NCBI GenBank assembly: GCA_964538625.1
Contig: CAZIGH010000011.1
Coordinates: 51,529 to 115,528 of the forward strand
Reading direction: 5' to 3'
From: JAEUHM01 sp964538625
GTDB lineage: Bacteria; Verrucomicrobiota; Verrucomicrobiia; Verrucomicrobiales; Verrucomicrobiaceae
DNA: 64,000 nt
A program made the position numbers and the translations under genes. The notes under the pieces were generated by a model. That model was not told the DNA's origin. It did no database searches and saw only the letters and a program-made list of their open reading frames with translations. Below, in pieces: positions 17,243-26,756 of this stretch. How positions within the stretch are numbered: position 1 is the first letter of the stretch; each line of letters starts with the position of its first letter.

Positions 17243-20200
17243 CTACTCCACCCTCAACACACCGTGCATGACCATCCAGTGGCCGGGGAAGGTGCAGAGG
17301 TAAGGGTAGTCTCCCTTCTCAGCTGGCACGTCAAAGTGGATGGTGAAGCTTTCCTTTGGCTGGATCATGTCGGTATAAACCAGCACATCGGGGGAGTCTG
17401 GTACGTAGTGCTTCGCCAGCCCTTGAGGATCGGTAATCATGAGGTTCACCAGGTTGCCCATGGTCTGAAGCGTGCCCGGTTTTACCAACATCCAGTTGTG
17501 AGGCACCACGTCGGGATTTTTGAAGACAAGCGTCAGGCGCTCTCCTGCACTGGCCTTCAGCTCGCGTTGAACATACTGAAGTCCCAGCGCGGCCTCCACC
17601 ACCAGTTCCCTCCCAACTGGTCCCTTCAGCCAAGGATTGCTTTTCGAAGGAGCGGGCACGACCACTCCAGTCTGCGCGGCGTGTGTGGTTTTGGCGATTC
17701 GTGTGTAACCTGGGAAGTCCATGAAGGGCTCCGCCAAATGGTGTGCGGTGAGGAACAGGTCATGGCCCGTGCTCAAACGCAGATGAATCTGACTGGAGGG
17801 AACAAGCTGCGGAATCTCCACAAACAACGCCTTACCACCCTCCAGCCTTTGCACGCTCCGGATCTCAAGTGGGTCGTGCCCGGGAGTGTCCGCATGCTTC
17901 ACCGAATACTCGGGTGATCCATATTGCGGACCATAGCGGTAGTTCCAGCACTGCGCGAAGAAGGATGAGGCCGCCGTGTCTGGCACCGGCTTGTCAAAAC
18001 GAACCAACACACCGTTGTCGAGCGCTTCAAACGCCACTGGCAAAGGCGTGCTCCCGCCGGTGAACCTCACGCGCTGGAAGCAGCCGTCTTTTGGCGTGTA
18101 AGTGCCCCAGCCGGCCATGCCGTTGACGTAAAGATGGCCGTCTTTGGGGTGGAACCGCGCGCATTGCGGACCGGAATCAAAGTTGCCGGTGATGCGGTAT
18201 GCAGCGCCCTGCCACACGCCATTTACCTTTTGCCGCATCACCATCCACGCGCTGCCGCCGCCTGAGGAGAGATGAACAAAATTGTGGTCTCCCTTCAGCG
18301 CAGCCCACTGGCTGCCGGTTACAAATGCCTGGCTGCTTGAGCTGTTGTCTTCTCCCCGCGGCAGATACAGCAGCACGGGATGCGGCGCCTTGCCGTCCCT
18401 GGGTCCGCCTGCGCCGAAGTGCGCACCTTCGTCCGCACCCAGTTCGATTTGGCAAATCGAGCTCGCCGGCGTCCAGTCTCCCTCCTGCACGCTGGTGGTG
18501 AGGAACTTCCCGTCGCCTGACAACGCCAGGCCGTTAGGGTTGCGGAAGCCCGTAGCCAGCACTTGGAGCGTGCCATCCTCCACACGGCACACGCCCTGGT
18601 TCCCGGAAGCAAAGTAAAAGCGTCCCGCCGCATCGGTCTCCAGACCCACGATGAAGTCGTGCCCTCCGGGGGAGGTCTGCATGACGTTTGTCACGCACTC
18701 GTAAAAATCTGCCTCATTATCCCGGTTCAAATCATGAAGGCGGGTGATCTGATCCCGCCCGAGGACATGGATTTGGTCCTTGATGATCTTCATGCCCAGC
18801 GGCTGGTGCAGGCCCGTGGCGAAGCGCTTCCAGCGCACGTCTGCCAGCTTGTCATCGATACCCTTCACCAACCAGACTTCGCCCGTCATAGTAGCGATGG
18901 CTGCGGTGGTGCCATCACTGAAAAAATCATGAGCGGTGATGAAAAAAAGCGTGCCATGCGGATTCTCAAACGGGATGGTGATGCGGTCCGTAGCGAAGGG
19001 AGTTTGAGTGCCGAGTTCGCCTTGGGTCCGGATCCACTGCGGCCATTGGGCGCTGCCTGGTTCGGGCATGACCGTCTCACTGGTGATGATGCTGATCTCA
19101 TTGCCTCTCCGAAAGATTCCACGGAAACTACCGCCTACTTTTCTTTCTTCAGTGGAGGTCACCGTGCCTTCCATGGGTGCCCCGGCCATGAAACCGTGGC
19201 GGCTGTCGTTGAGCTTGATGAAGCCGCCAGACCACTCGAGACGCCAGGCCATGCGCTCGGGATCAAAAACCGCCGACTTGTCACCACTGCGCACGCAGAT
19301 GCCTTTTGGCACGGTGATGCCGCCGCCTCTGAAAACACCGCAGAAGAGACTTCCCAGATCACTCGCCGCCCAGCGGCCATCTTTCCACGTCACTTGATCA
19401 TTCTGATTTCCCCAGTGGCCCTGCTGACCGCCGTCCAGGCCGCTGAAGGCTGGAATCAACGCTGGCAAGGGCTTTTGTGACATGAAATACAGCGCCTGCT
19501 TGCCGTAGTAGTCGTACACGCGTTCGCGGTTTACATATTCCTGCCAGTGGATGTGGTCAGCCTTGTTCAACGGCTCGCGCGTGGGCTGGAAGGCCGCAGG
19601 CTCTGGTGCCGGCGGCGGGAGCAGGGAGTCGAGATCATCGAAACTCCAAAGCGCCAGCGTGTTGTCCATGCGCTGCCGTGGTGCATCGCCTTTGCGCGCC
19701 TTCATGACGCCACGTGAAAGCCGCACGTCGTCTATCAAGCCATTGCAACCAAGGCCACCTTCCACCAGTCTGCCAAAGGCTAAGCCGCCGGGCTTGGATT
19801 CCCCTACGAGCGGCTGGACTGGCTTTTCCAGCACCACTTTGCCGTCGATCCACAGCGTTACCTGTCGCTCGTCCACCGAGGCGATGAAATGGTGCCATCG
19901 CCCATCGCACACGTCGATCTTGGTATCAAAGTCACCGCCGCGCCCAGGAAGATAAAGCGCCAGGGTGCCGCTTTTGGCATGAGTGTAGAGCTCCCAGTGG
20001 GTGGTTGAGGACTTCACCTCGCACGCCACTAGGATGTTGTAAGCCGCCTTGCCGTCCAGCCTTGCACGGCACTCTAGAGTGAATGGCAGTCTGGCATACT
20101 CCTGGCTGCCATCCGTCACCCAGCCGCCTTTCAGAGCCTTGCCAAACTCCGCATTCATGGACGGCACTACCTCTGCGGCCTTGACCGTTGAGCCATCCTT

Positions 20201-21085
20201 CTTAACTGGGGCATCCTCCCTCCAAGTCCGAAACGTTGGTCGCTGCCCCGGCTTGGCATCATCCAGCTGAGGCACCAGCCAGTTCAGTCCATCCAGATTG
20301 TCGAGCAAGCGGCCTTCGGCATCTTCGTCGGTGTGGTTGAGAATGCCTATGGGTCCATGGTAGCCGCTGGCGCGGATCTGCCGAAGCACGGTCACATCCT
20401 GGGTGCCGACGCCGAGAGGAAGGATTTTGCGTCCGCGTTGGTCGCCGGCGATGTCCATGCCGTTGAGATTGAGGCAGAGTAGCCAAGGCTTCATTTGCTC
20501 AAGGGCCTTTGGCAGACGGTCCAGATGAGAATGCGCGTGGTGCAGGTTGTAAACGATGCCAACATTGGTCGCAGAGAGTTGTTTTGTCAGGTACTCGCAG
20601 ACGGCCACCATGTTCTCCGGTTCTCCGGCCCAGCCGCCGTGGTTGTAGATGCCCACCTTGCTGCCCAGGCGTTTCGCCTTCTCCAGCACTGGCAGCAGGC
20701 TTTCTGCGGCGGTGCGCACCTTTTCGTCCTGGGTGGTGCCCTCACCTTTCATCATGACCCAGAGCTGGGGTTTGAGCTGGTAGCGTTCAAAAAGCCGGAG
20801 CGCTTCATCATGCACGCCCCAGAAAGCGAAGAACTCGATGCCGTGTTTTTGGTAAGCACGAATCTCGCGCTCAAACTCGCTCTCATGCTCCCTCCTCCAG
20901 TCATAGGCGATGCGTTTGATGCCTATGCTTGCCACCATCTCGGCACGCTGTTCGGGCGTGCGCTTCTTCGCATCAAAAGGCACGATGCACCATGCGGCGA
21001 GGTTGGACTTGTCGAACAGCTGCCCCTCAGCTGCCGTCGCAGCAGCGGCGATGAGAAGGAGCAAACAAAGGCTGACGGTTTTCAT
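17243..21085 (-). CDS. Exported chimeric protein: TIM-barrel + LamG + DUF6797-like propeller + azurin-type cupredoxin
   Basis: About 1280 residues with a signal peptide (MKTVSLCLLLLIAAAATAAE). Residues about 25-280 look like a sugar-isomerase TIM barrel (GIKRIAYDWRREHESEFE, IGILNHTDEDAEG). About 290-470 is LamG-like (WHHFIASVDERQVTLWIDG). About 500-1080 is the propeller region common in PVC secreted proteins (GLHQPLGMKIIKDQIHVLGR, FRNPNGLALSGDGKFL). The last 120 residues form a type 1 copper domain: His in VVPHNWML, then Cys, His and Met in YLCTFPGHWMVMHG. The copper domain implies electron transfer. There is no CxxCH here, unlike related proteins. The start at 21085 rather than 21106 gives the cleaner signal peptide. 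Confidence 0.8.
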   Translation of the reverse strand: MKTVSLCLLLLIAAAATAAEGQLFDKSNLAAWCIVPFDAKKRTPEQRAEMVASIGIKRIAYDWRREHESEFEREIRAYQKHGIEFFAFWGVHDEALRLFERYQLKPQLWVMMKGEGTTQDEKVRTAAESLLPVLEKAKRLGSKVGIYNHGGWAGEPENMVAVCEYLTKQLSATNVGIVYNLHHAHSHLDRLPKALEQMKPWLLCLNLNGMDIAGDQRGRKILPLGVGTQDVTVLRQIRASGYHGPIGILNHTDEDAEGRLLDNLDGLNWLVPQLDDAKPGQRPTFRTWREDAPVKKDGSTVKAAEVVPSMNAEFGKALKGGWVTDGSQEYARLPFTLECRARLDGKAAYNILVACEVKSSTTHWELYTHAKSGTLALYLPGRGGDFDTKIDVCDGRWHHFIASVDERQVTLWIDGKVVLEKPVQPLVGESKPGGLAFGRLVEGGLGCNGLIDDVRLSRGVMKARKGDAPRQRMDNTLALWSFDDLDSLLPPPAPEPAAFQPTREPLNKADHIHWQEYVNRERVYDYYGKQALYFMSQKPLPALIPAFSGLDGGQQGHWGNQNDQVTWKDGRWAASDLGSLFCGVFRGGGITVPKGICVRSGDKSAVFDPERMAWRLEWSGGFIKLNDSRHGFMAGAPMEGTVTSTEERKVGGSFRGIFRRGNEISIITSETVMPEPGSAQWPQWIRTQGELGTQTPFATDRITIPFENPHGTLFFITAHDFFSDGTTAAIATMTGEVWLVKGIDDKLADVRWKRFATGLHQPLGMKIIKDQIHVLGRDQITRLHDLNRDNEADFYECVTNVMQTSPGGHDFIVGLETDAAGRFYFASGNQGVCRVEDGTLQVLATGFRNPNGLALSGDGKFLTTSVQEGDWTPASSICQIELGADEGAHFGAGGPRDGKAPHPVLLYLPRGEDNSSSSQAFVTGSQWAALKGDHNFVHLSSGGGSAWMVMRQKVNGVWQGAAYRITGNFDSGPQCARFHPKDGHLYVNGMAGWGTYTPKDGCFQRVRFTGGSTPLPVAFEALDNGVLVRFDKPVPDTAASSFFAQCWNYRYGPQYGSPEYSVKHADTPGHDPLEIRSVQRLEGGKALFVEIPQLVPSSQIHLRLSTGHDLFLTAHHLAEPFMDFPGYTRIAKTTHAAQTGVVVPAPSKSNPWLKGPVGRELVVEAALGLQYVQRELKASAGERLTLVFKNPDVVPHNWMLVKPGTLQTMGNLVNLMITDPQGLAKHYVPDSPDVLVYTDMIQPKESFTIHFDVPAEKGDYPYLCTFPGHWMVMHGVLRVE

Positions 21086-21218
21086 CTCACAAAAACGTGC
21101 GCTCACACGGAGTTCTCAAGCGAAAGAAGGAGCGCCTGGCCATTCCACAGTTGCGGTTGAATGTGCCAAAGGTAACAAGTGGCGGCTCGCCGTCCTGCAA
21201 GGGCTGCCACCACGGTAC

Positions 21219-22718
21219 ATGCTCTTCGTTGATCCTGACTTCCTCATCAAGTTTCTGCCAGTCTCACTTGCGGGGTTTTGGTGGCTGGACGGCTGGAGGG
21301 GCGGGCGCTGGAGTTCGTGGTGGTTGCTCTTTGTCTCCATGGCGTTTTACGCATTCTCGGGTCTGGATACATTTCTCCTCTTCATCGGCAGCCTGGTGAC
21401 AAACTATTTCATGGGCAGATGGCTCGCGCGGACTCCAGGCCGGGTGCCACTGGCGTTTTGTGTGGGGCTGAATCTGGGGCTCCTCGTGCTCTACAAGTAC
21501 GCGGATTTCATTCTTCAGAATGTGGCTGCTTTCACTGGGTGGGAAGTTCCTCTTTTGCAGCTGGAGCTGCCGCTGGCGATCTCGTTTTATACCTTTCAGC
21601 AGATCGTGTATCTGGTGCAGTGCTGGCGCAGTCGGCGGTCGGAGATGTCCTGGCAGGACTATTCGCTGGCGGTCTCGTTTTTCCCTCACCTCATCGCTGG
21701 GCCACTGGTTCACTATCGCGAACTGGTGCCACAGTTTCACTCGCAGACGAGGCGTCGTGTCGCAGCGACGAACCTCCATGCTGCCATCAGTATCTTCATC
21801 ATCGCATTGGGTAAAAAGCTGCTTGTCGCAGACACGCTGGCACCGTTGTCCGCAGAGGTTTTTGATCAGGTGCGTGGTGGTGGAGTGGTGGGTTTTTGGG
21901 AGGCCTGGCGCGGTACGCTGGCTTACTCGTTCCAGATTTACTTCGACTTCTCGGCATACTCTGAGATGGCGCTGGCGCTGGCCTTGTTCTTCGGCATCCG
22001 GCTGCCGGTGAACTTCAAGCGGCCTTATGCGGCGGTGGATCTGAGAGACTTCTGGAGGAGGTGGCACATCACGCTGTCGGAGTTCCTGCGGGACTATGTT
22101 TACATACCGCTGGGTGGCAGCCGCTGCGGAACGGTGCGGCGTTGGATCAATCTTTTCCTCACCATGCTGCTGGGCGGCATCTGGCATGGCGCGGGCTGGA
22201 ACTTCCTGGCCTGGGGCGCGCTGCACGGTCTGTTCCTGGCCGTGAATCATGCCTGGGCTGGGCTTTCACCTGTTCGCTTGCCCAAGTGGCCGGCGAGGCT
22301 GCTGACCTTCCTCGTGGTGGTGTTCCTGTGGGTGCCATTCCGCGCGGAGGACTGGAGTAGCACCAAAGCCGTGTGGGCTGGGATGGTGGGTGCGGGTCCG
22401 GTGGCGAAGAGTCCGCAGCCAGTCACTGCCGAGTCGGTGACTACCGCAACCAAGGTTTTCTCTGACATCGCCCAAGCCCGTTCCGGCAGTGCAGATGCTG
22501 CCATGTGGCAGGAGCTCAGCGATGCTGATGTGAGGGCGTGGTGGTGGGTACTGCTGGCGGCGGCACTTGTCTTTGGATTCCGCACCAATCTGGGGCTGGC
22601 TGCGGACGGGAGAGCTGGCACGGCTTGGCGGGCCTTCGCCCTGGGGGTGCTGATGTTTTTCATCATCGCCAAAAGCTTCAACTCACCGCCTGGCGAGTTC
22701 ATCTATTTCAGGTTCTGA
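21219..22718 (+). CDS. MBOAT O-acyltransferase (AlgI/DltB-like), copy 1
   Basis: A 499-residue polytopic membrane protein. MBOAT marks are FKYAD-like (LYKYADFIL), AISFYTFQQIVYLVQCW, FPHLIAGPLVHYRELVPQF, YFDFSAYSEMALALALFFG, FWRRWHITLSEFLRDYVYIP and the active His in GGIWHGAGWNFLAWG. AlgI/DltB-type MBOATs pass acyl (often acetyl) groups across the membrane to a periplasmic partner or polymer. The stop overlaps the start of an SGNH-type gene (TGATG), which is the expected partner. The start at 21219 gives the normal family length; the frame is open further upstream but overlaps the divergent gene. The copy at 24312 is a paralog. Confidence 0.93.
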   Translation: MLFVDPDFLIKFLPVSLAGFWWLDGWRGGRWSSWWLLFVSMAFYAFSGLDTFLLFIGSLVTNYFMGRWLARTPGRVPLAFCVGLNLGLLVLYKYADFILQNVAAFTGWEVPLLQLELPLAISFYTFQQIVYLVQCWRSRRSEMSWQDYSLAVSFFPHLIAGPLVHYRELVPQFHSQTRRRVAATNLHAAISIFIIALGKKLLVADTLAPLSAEVFDQVRGGGVVGFWEAWRGTLAYSFQIYFDFSAYSEMALALALFFGIRLPVNFKRPYAAVDLRDFWRRWHITLSEFLRDYVYIPLGGSRCGTVRRWINLFLTMLLGGIWHGAGWNFLAWGALHGLFLAVNHAWAGLSPVRLPKWPARLLTFLVVVFLWVPFRAEDWSSTKAVWAGMVGAGPVAKSPQPVTAESVTTATKVFSDIAQARSGSADAAMWQELSDADVRAWWWVLLAAALVFGFRTNLGLAADGRAGTAWRAFALGVLMFFIIAKSFNSPPGEFIYFRF

Positions 22719-24247
22719 TGAAGGGTGCGTCTTACAGATGTATGATGTGGCTGGCGTTGGCCGTCGTCTCAGCCACCGTGCTGGTGTGGAGTCTCGGCCT
22801 CGCCATACGGCCAGACGTGACGTTGCAAGTCAGCCTTCATTCGCAGGAGAGATTCAAGACGCGCATTCTCATCAATGAGGAGCTGCCCTCGAAGTCGAAA
22901 GTTCGGTTGGAACAGCGAATTGCTGGCGCTGCCTATGAACGCACTCTCCACATCCCGGTCAGAGCGCCGCTGGTGGAATCCGTGAGGGTGGAGGTGGGGC
23001 CGGTGGTGAGTGACCAAACGGTCTCTGCTGCCATCTCCCACGTGCGGCTGCTTTCCGCTTCTGGCGACGTGCTGCGAGATGAGCCAGTCACTGGCATGAG
23101 ATGGGAATCTGGAGCACCGCTGGGGCTGAAACGAATGCCATGGTGGGTCTTCTCCCTTGGTCACGTGCTTGCGGGTTTGGGGTTGATAGCGGCTTTGATG
23201 TGGTTCGTTCGCCTCGCAAGGCAGATCATGCCCTCTGCTTCCCTGTATCTGGCCTGGCTGGTGGTAGGACTGATGCTGAGCAGCCTGGTCTATGCCTCGC
23301 TACTCGCCTGGCAGCGCGGACCGTGGATGTCATCTGAGCGCTGGGTGAATGATTTCACCTTTCACAAACTGCACCTCGCGGCAAATCATGCTCCACCCCG
23401 GCTGCTGACAGTGGGTGGGTCAAGCGGCCTCTACGGACTCTCGGCTGAAGAGCTGACGAAACAGATGGGCCGAAAGACTCTGAACCTGAATCTCCACGCT
23501 GGGTTGCCACTGTCTTACCATCTGTCGCTGGCAGAAGAAGTGGCCAGAGATGGGGATGACTTTCTTCTGCAACTGGAGTTCAGCTATCTGGAGGCGGCTC
23601 CACGGCTGGATCAGTGGCGCGTGGAACAGTTGAATGTCTGGGCCTGGCAGGGCCTTCCAGCCGAGTGGTTTGGAGTGCGCTTTCCGGAGCTGGTGGTGAA
23701 CACACCGCTAGACTGGGTGGCTGCCGGTGCTCTGGCTAAGCTCTTTGTTGCAGCAAAGACAGAGTCTTTTCCGCTTGAGGCGAGATTGCCAGACGGTCGA
23801 AGCTTCTGGCTTTATGGAGACCCTTACCTGGGGCTCAATGCGCATGGTGACCTGCTGACCTCTGAGCCGCCTGCTGGCTCAGCCAAACCGGCTCCACACC
23901 GCTACCTGCGAGACGCTACTTTTGATCCCACTCTGCCAGCTCTTCAGGCGCTGGCGGACTTCGTCAATAGGGCGCAGTTCGCACGTCGGCGGGTGTACCT
24001 GGTGTTTCCACCGACGATAGCCAGCCCCTTGGCTGACTTCACCATCCCCTCACGGGTGAAGTGGACGGATGCCTTCACCGCGTGGAGTGCGCAGCATGGG
24101 CTGCAAGTGTTGGGAAGGCCGGAGATGATGCAGCAGCCGCTGGAGCGCTTTCTCGACACCATGTATCACCTTACTCCCTCAGGCCGACGGGAGCACACGA
24201 TGCGCGTGGCAAGGCTCTTGAGTGATGCCGACTGGCCGCAGCGCTGA
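22718..24247 (+). CDS. Membrane-anchored SGNH-like protein, partner of MBOAT 1
   Basis: A 509-residue protein. A membrane segment at about 10-30 is followed by a beta-rich external domain (about 32-135), two more membrane segments (about 142-165 and 176-196) and a C-terminal SGNH-like domain. That domain has a nucleophile-type motif VGGSSGLYGL near 232 and a closing FLDTMYHLTPSG near 480, which supplies Asp and His in the spacing used by SGNH esterases. AlgX/AlgJ, PatB and DltD are known partners of MBOATs with comparable folds. Translational coupling to the MBOAT (overlap of 1 bp) supports a joint role. Sequence identity to any named partner is not apparent. Confidence 0.7.
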   Translation: MKGASYRCMMWLALAVVSATVLVWSLGLAIRPDVTLQVSLHSQERFKTRILINEELPSKSKVRLEQRIAGAAYERTLHIPVRAPLVESVRVEVGPVVSDQTVSAAISHVRLLSASGDVLRDEPVTGMRWESGAPLGLKRMPWWVFSLGHVLAGLGLIAALMWFVRLARQIMPSASLYLAWLVVGLMLSSLVYASLLAWQRGPWMSSERWVNDFTFHKLHLAANHAPPRLLTVGGSSGLYGLSAEELTKQMGRKTLNLNLHAGLPLSYHLSLAEEVARDGDDFLLQLEFSYLEAAPRLDQWRVEQLNVWAWQGLPAEWFGVRFPELVVNTPLDWVAAGALAKLFVAAKTESFPLEARLPDGRSFWLYGDPYLGLNAHGDLLTSEPPAGSAKPAPHRYLRDATFDPTLPALQALADFVNRAQFARRRVYLVFPPTIASPLADFTIPSRVKWTDAFTAWSAQHGLQVLGRPEMMQQPLERFLDTMYHLTPSGRREHTMRVARLLSDADWPQR

Positions 24248-24311
24248 GCTGCGTTTTTTGTGATTGCATGAAACGGGCTCCCCTCTTAATGCGCGTCTTG
24301 AGCGCCGCCGA

Positions 24312-25739
24312 ATGAGCTTCACCACTCTTACCTTTGCCCTGTTTCTGACAGGGGTCTTCGCCCTGCACTGGGCGGTGCGGTCACGCGTGGCGAGAAACGC
24401 GGTTCTGGTGGTGGCCAGCTTTCTTTTCTACTCATGGTGGGACTACCGGTTCGCCATCTTGATGCTCAGCTCCGTCAGTGTGGACTACGCGGTCTCGCTG
24501 GCGATGAGCCGCAGCGGCGACGTTGGAAAACGAAAACGCCTTTTGCTCACAAGCGTCGGATACAACCTGTCTGTGCTGTGCTTCTTCAAGTACTTCAACT
24601 TCTTCGCAGAGAGTATCCAAGCCGTGTGCGCCGCTGCTGGTTGGGAACTCACGCCCATCGTACTGAAGGTGGTGCTGCCTGTGGGCATCAGCTTTTACAC
24701 CTTTCAGTCGATGAGCTACACCATTGACGTGTATCGACGGAGACTGGAGCCGACGCGGAGCTGGCTGGACTATGCGACGTTCGTGTGTTTCTTCCCTCAG
24801 TTGGTGGCTGGCCCCATCGAGCGGGCAGGGCATTTGCTCTCTCAGTTTCAGCGTGAGCGCGTGTTCGATGTGGAGCTGGCTAGAGATGGATGTCGGCAGA
24901 TTCTCTGGGGAGTGTTCAAGAAGATGGTGCTGGCGGACAATCTCTCGCGGCTGGTGGACTCCTCGTACGGGTTCGGGCTTGCAGATGCTTCAGGAGTGAC
25001 GCTCGCAGTCGCTACCTTGTGCTTTGCGTTTCAGATCTACTTTGATTTCTCGGCCTATTCGGACATCGCTATAGGCACGGCTAGGCTCTTTGGGGTGGAC
25101 TTGATGCAGAACTTCAGGACGCCGTACTTCTCGGCAAGCATTCCTGAGTTCTGGCGGAGATGGCATATCTCGCTGTCCACGTGGTTTCGGGACTACGTCT
25201 TTGTGCCACTGGGTGGCAGCCGCTGTGGGCGGGCGCTGTGGGTGCGGAACATCCTCATCACGTTTGGAGTGAGCGGGCTGTGGCATGGTGCGTCGTGGAA
25301 CTTCGTCATCTGGGGCCTGCTCAATGGCGTGGCGGTACTGCTTTGGACCCTGGTGGCAGGTCGTCATGAGCAGGACCCACCTCGCGGGTGGAAGCGTGCT
25401 CTCGGCATGGTGCTCACGTTTGCGTTCATCAACTTTACCTGGGTCTTCTTCCGCGCGGCCACACTGCCGGATGCGCTCTTGGTGCTGGGTCGCATCAGCA
25501 CAGACGTGTGGAGCGCTGCGGCGTGGGATGCCTTTTGGGCCAAGAATGTGGTTCCTCTGTGGTTGGTGGTGCATCTCGCTGCGGCAGTGGGGCTGGAGTT
25601 TGTTCAGCGGCGGCAGTTGCATCCGCTGGTTCTCCCGTTTGCGAGGCCTTGGAGATGGCTGGTTTACACCTTGGTCATTTATGATGTGCTGACGGTGGGC
25701 ACGCTGAACCGTGGCAGCTTCATCTACTTCCAGTTCTAG
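24312..25739 (+). CDS. MBOAT O-acyltransferase (AlgI/DltB-like), copy 2
   Basis: A 475-residue polytopic protein with the same landmarks as copy 1: VVLPVGISFYTFQSMSYTID, FFPQLVAGPIERAGHLLSQF, YFDFSAYSDIAIGTARLFG, FWRRWHISLSTWFRDYVFVP and the catalytic His in SGLWHGASWNFVIWG. It is closer to classic AlgI than copy 1 (GPIERA motif). It lies 64 bp after the first SGNH gene and 2 bp before the second. The start at 24312 gives MSFTTLTFALFLTGVFALH, the usual AlgI-like beginning. Confidence 0.94.
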   Translation: MSFTTLTFALFLTGVFALHWAVRSRVARNAVLVVASFLFYSWWDYRFAILMLSSVSVDYAVSLAMSRSGDVGKRKRLLLTSVGYNLSVLCFFKYFNFFAESIQAVCAAAGWELTPIVLKVVLPVGISFYTFQSMSYTIDVYRRRLEPTRSWLDYATFVCFFPQLVAGPIERAGHLLSQFQRERVFDVELARDGCRQILWGVFKKMVLADNLSRLVDSSYGFGLADASGVTLAVATLCFAFQIYFDFSAYSDIAIGTARLFGVDLMQNFRTPYFSASIPEFWRRWHISLSTWFRDYVFVPLGGSRCGRALWVRNILITFGVSGLWHGASWNFVIWGLLNGVAVLLWTLVAGRHEQDPPRGWKRALGMVLTFAFINFTWVFFRAATLPDALLVLGRISTDVWSAAAWDAFWAKNVVPLWLVVHLAAAVGLEFVQRRQLHPLVLPFARPWRWLVYTLVIYDVLTVGTLNRGSFIYFQF

Positions 25740-25741
25740 CC

Positions 25742-26707
25742 ATGCGGTCGTTTGTTACACAACTCGGATTCTTCACTCTGCTTCAGGGTGTGTTGCTGAC
25801 TGCGGTGCTCTGGTTCGGCTGTCGCCAGCCCAATACCTTTCTGCATGCTGCCAATCTCAAACATCAGCGTCTCGTTGATGCGCAAGGGCCGCGACTTATC
25901 CTTGTCGGCGGCTCCAACATCGTGCAGGGCGTGAACTCCGACCGGCTGGAGGAGCTTCTACCAGACTTTCGCCCTGTCAGCATGTCACTCACCATGGTGC
26001 TGGGGCTTCCCTTCGTGCTGGATGAGGTCCGTTATGCCATCCGCGCGGGTGATGTAGTGATGATCGTTCCTGAGTACCAGCTTCTGTCCGCAGGAAAACA
26101 GGTTTCTGCTGCCAACGCCGCGTTTATCGGTGAGATGATCATGAGCCGCCCTGCGGCGCTGGACTGTGTGAACCCGGCAGTGCTGCGTGCGTTTCTGGAT
26201 CAAGGTGGCCTTTCATTGCTGGGCCAGGTGCTCAGGGGCTTCACGCTGGAGAATGTGAAACGCTCTCTACCGCCAAAACGGACGCCGGTGGCCAAGCGCT
26301 ACAGCGGAGCCTTCAATGAGGATGGTGACGCTGTATGGCACCGCGACCTGTCTCCCACGCCGTTCCCGCCATTTCGAATGCGCCAGGCAGAACCCGAGAA
26401 ACTGAGTGAGACCATAGCGCTGCTCAATGACTTCCATGAGTTCTGCCGCAACCGGGGTGCAAAAGTGTATCTCCACTACCCGCCGCTGCCAGAGCCCGAG
26501 CCTGCTGTGCGGCAGGTGCTAGCGGACATGGATCGGCAGCTGCGTGCAGGCTTACGTTTTCCGGTGCTGTCACCGCCAGAAGCCTCGTTCTACCCGGTGG
26601 ATGAGTTCCATGACACCTGTTATCACCTTGCGTGGAAGACGATTCCCAAGCGCACGAACCAGCTGGCAGAGGCGCTGCGCCCGTTCCTCGCTCCGGAGTC
26701 GCGTTGA
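25742..26707 (+). CDS. SGNH-like exported protein, partner of MBOAT 2
   Basis: A 321-residue protein with an N-terminal membrane segment or uncleaved signal at about 8-26. The SGNH-like core begins at about 50 with LILVGGSNIVQGVNSDRLEE, which has Ser after GG. It ends with a Asp/His block DEFHDTCYHLAWKT near 290. It lies 2 bp behind the second MBOAT, which implies co-translation. It resembles the C-terminal part of the protein at 22718 in order of motifs but is much shorter and lacks the extra membrane segments. It probably transfers or removes an acyl group in the periplasm (inference). Confidence 0.7.
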   Translation: MRSFVTQLGFFTLLQGVLLTAVLWFGCRQPNTFLHAANLKHQRLVDAQGPRLILVGGSNIVQGVNSDRLEELLPDFRPVSMSLTMVLGLPFVLDEVRYAIRAGDVVMIVPEYQLLSAGKQVSAANAAFIGEMIMSRPAALDCVNPAVLRAFLDQGGLSLLGQVLRGFTLENVKRSLPPKRTPVAKRYSGAFNEDGDAVWHRDLSPTPFPPFRMRQAEPEKLSETIALLNDFHEFCRNRGAKVYLHYPPLPEPEPAVRQVLADMDRQLRAGLRFPVLSPPEASFYPVDEFHDTCYHLAWKTIPKRTNQLAEALRPFLAPESR

Positions 26708-26756
26708 GCAAGTCACTGAGGTTGCCAGACGGCGCAGACTGCTTGATACTGCCGCA

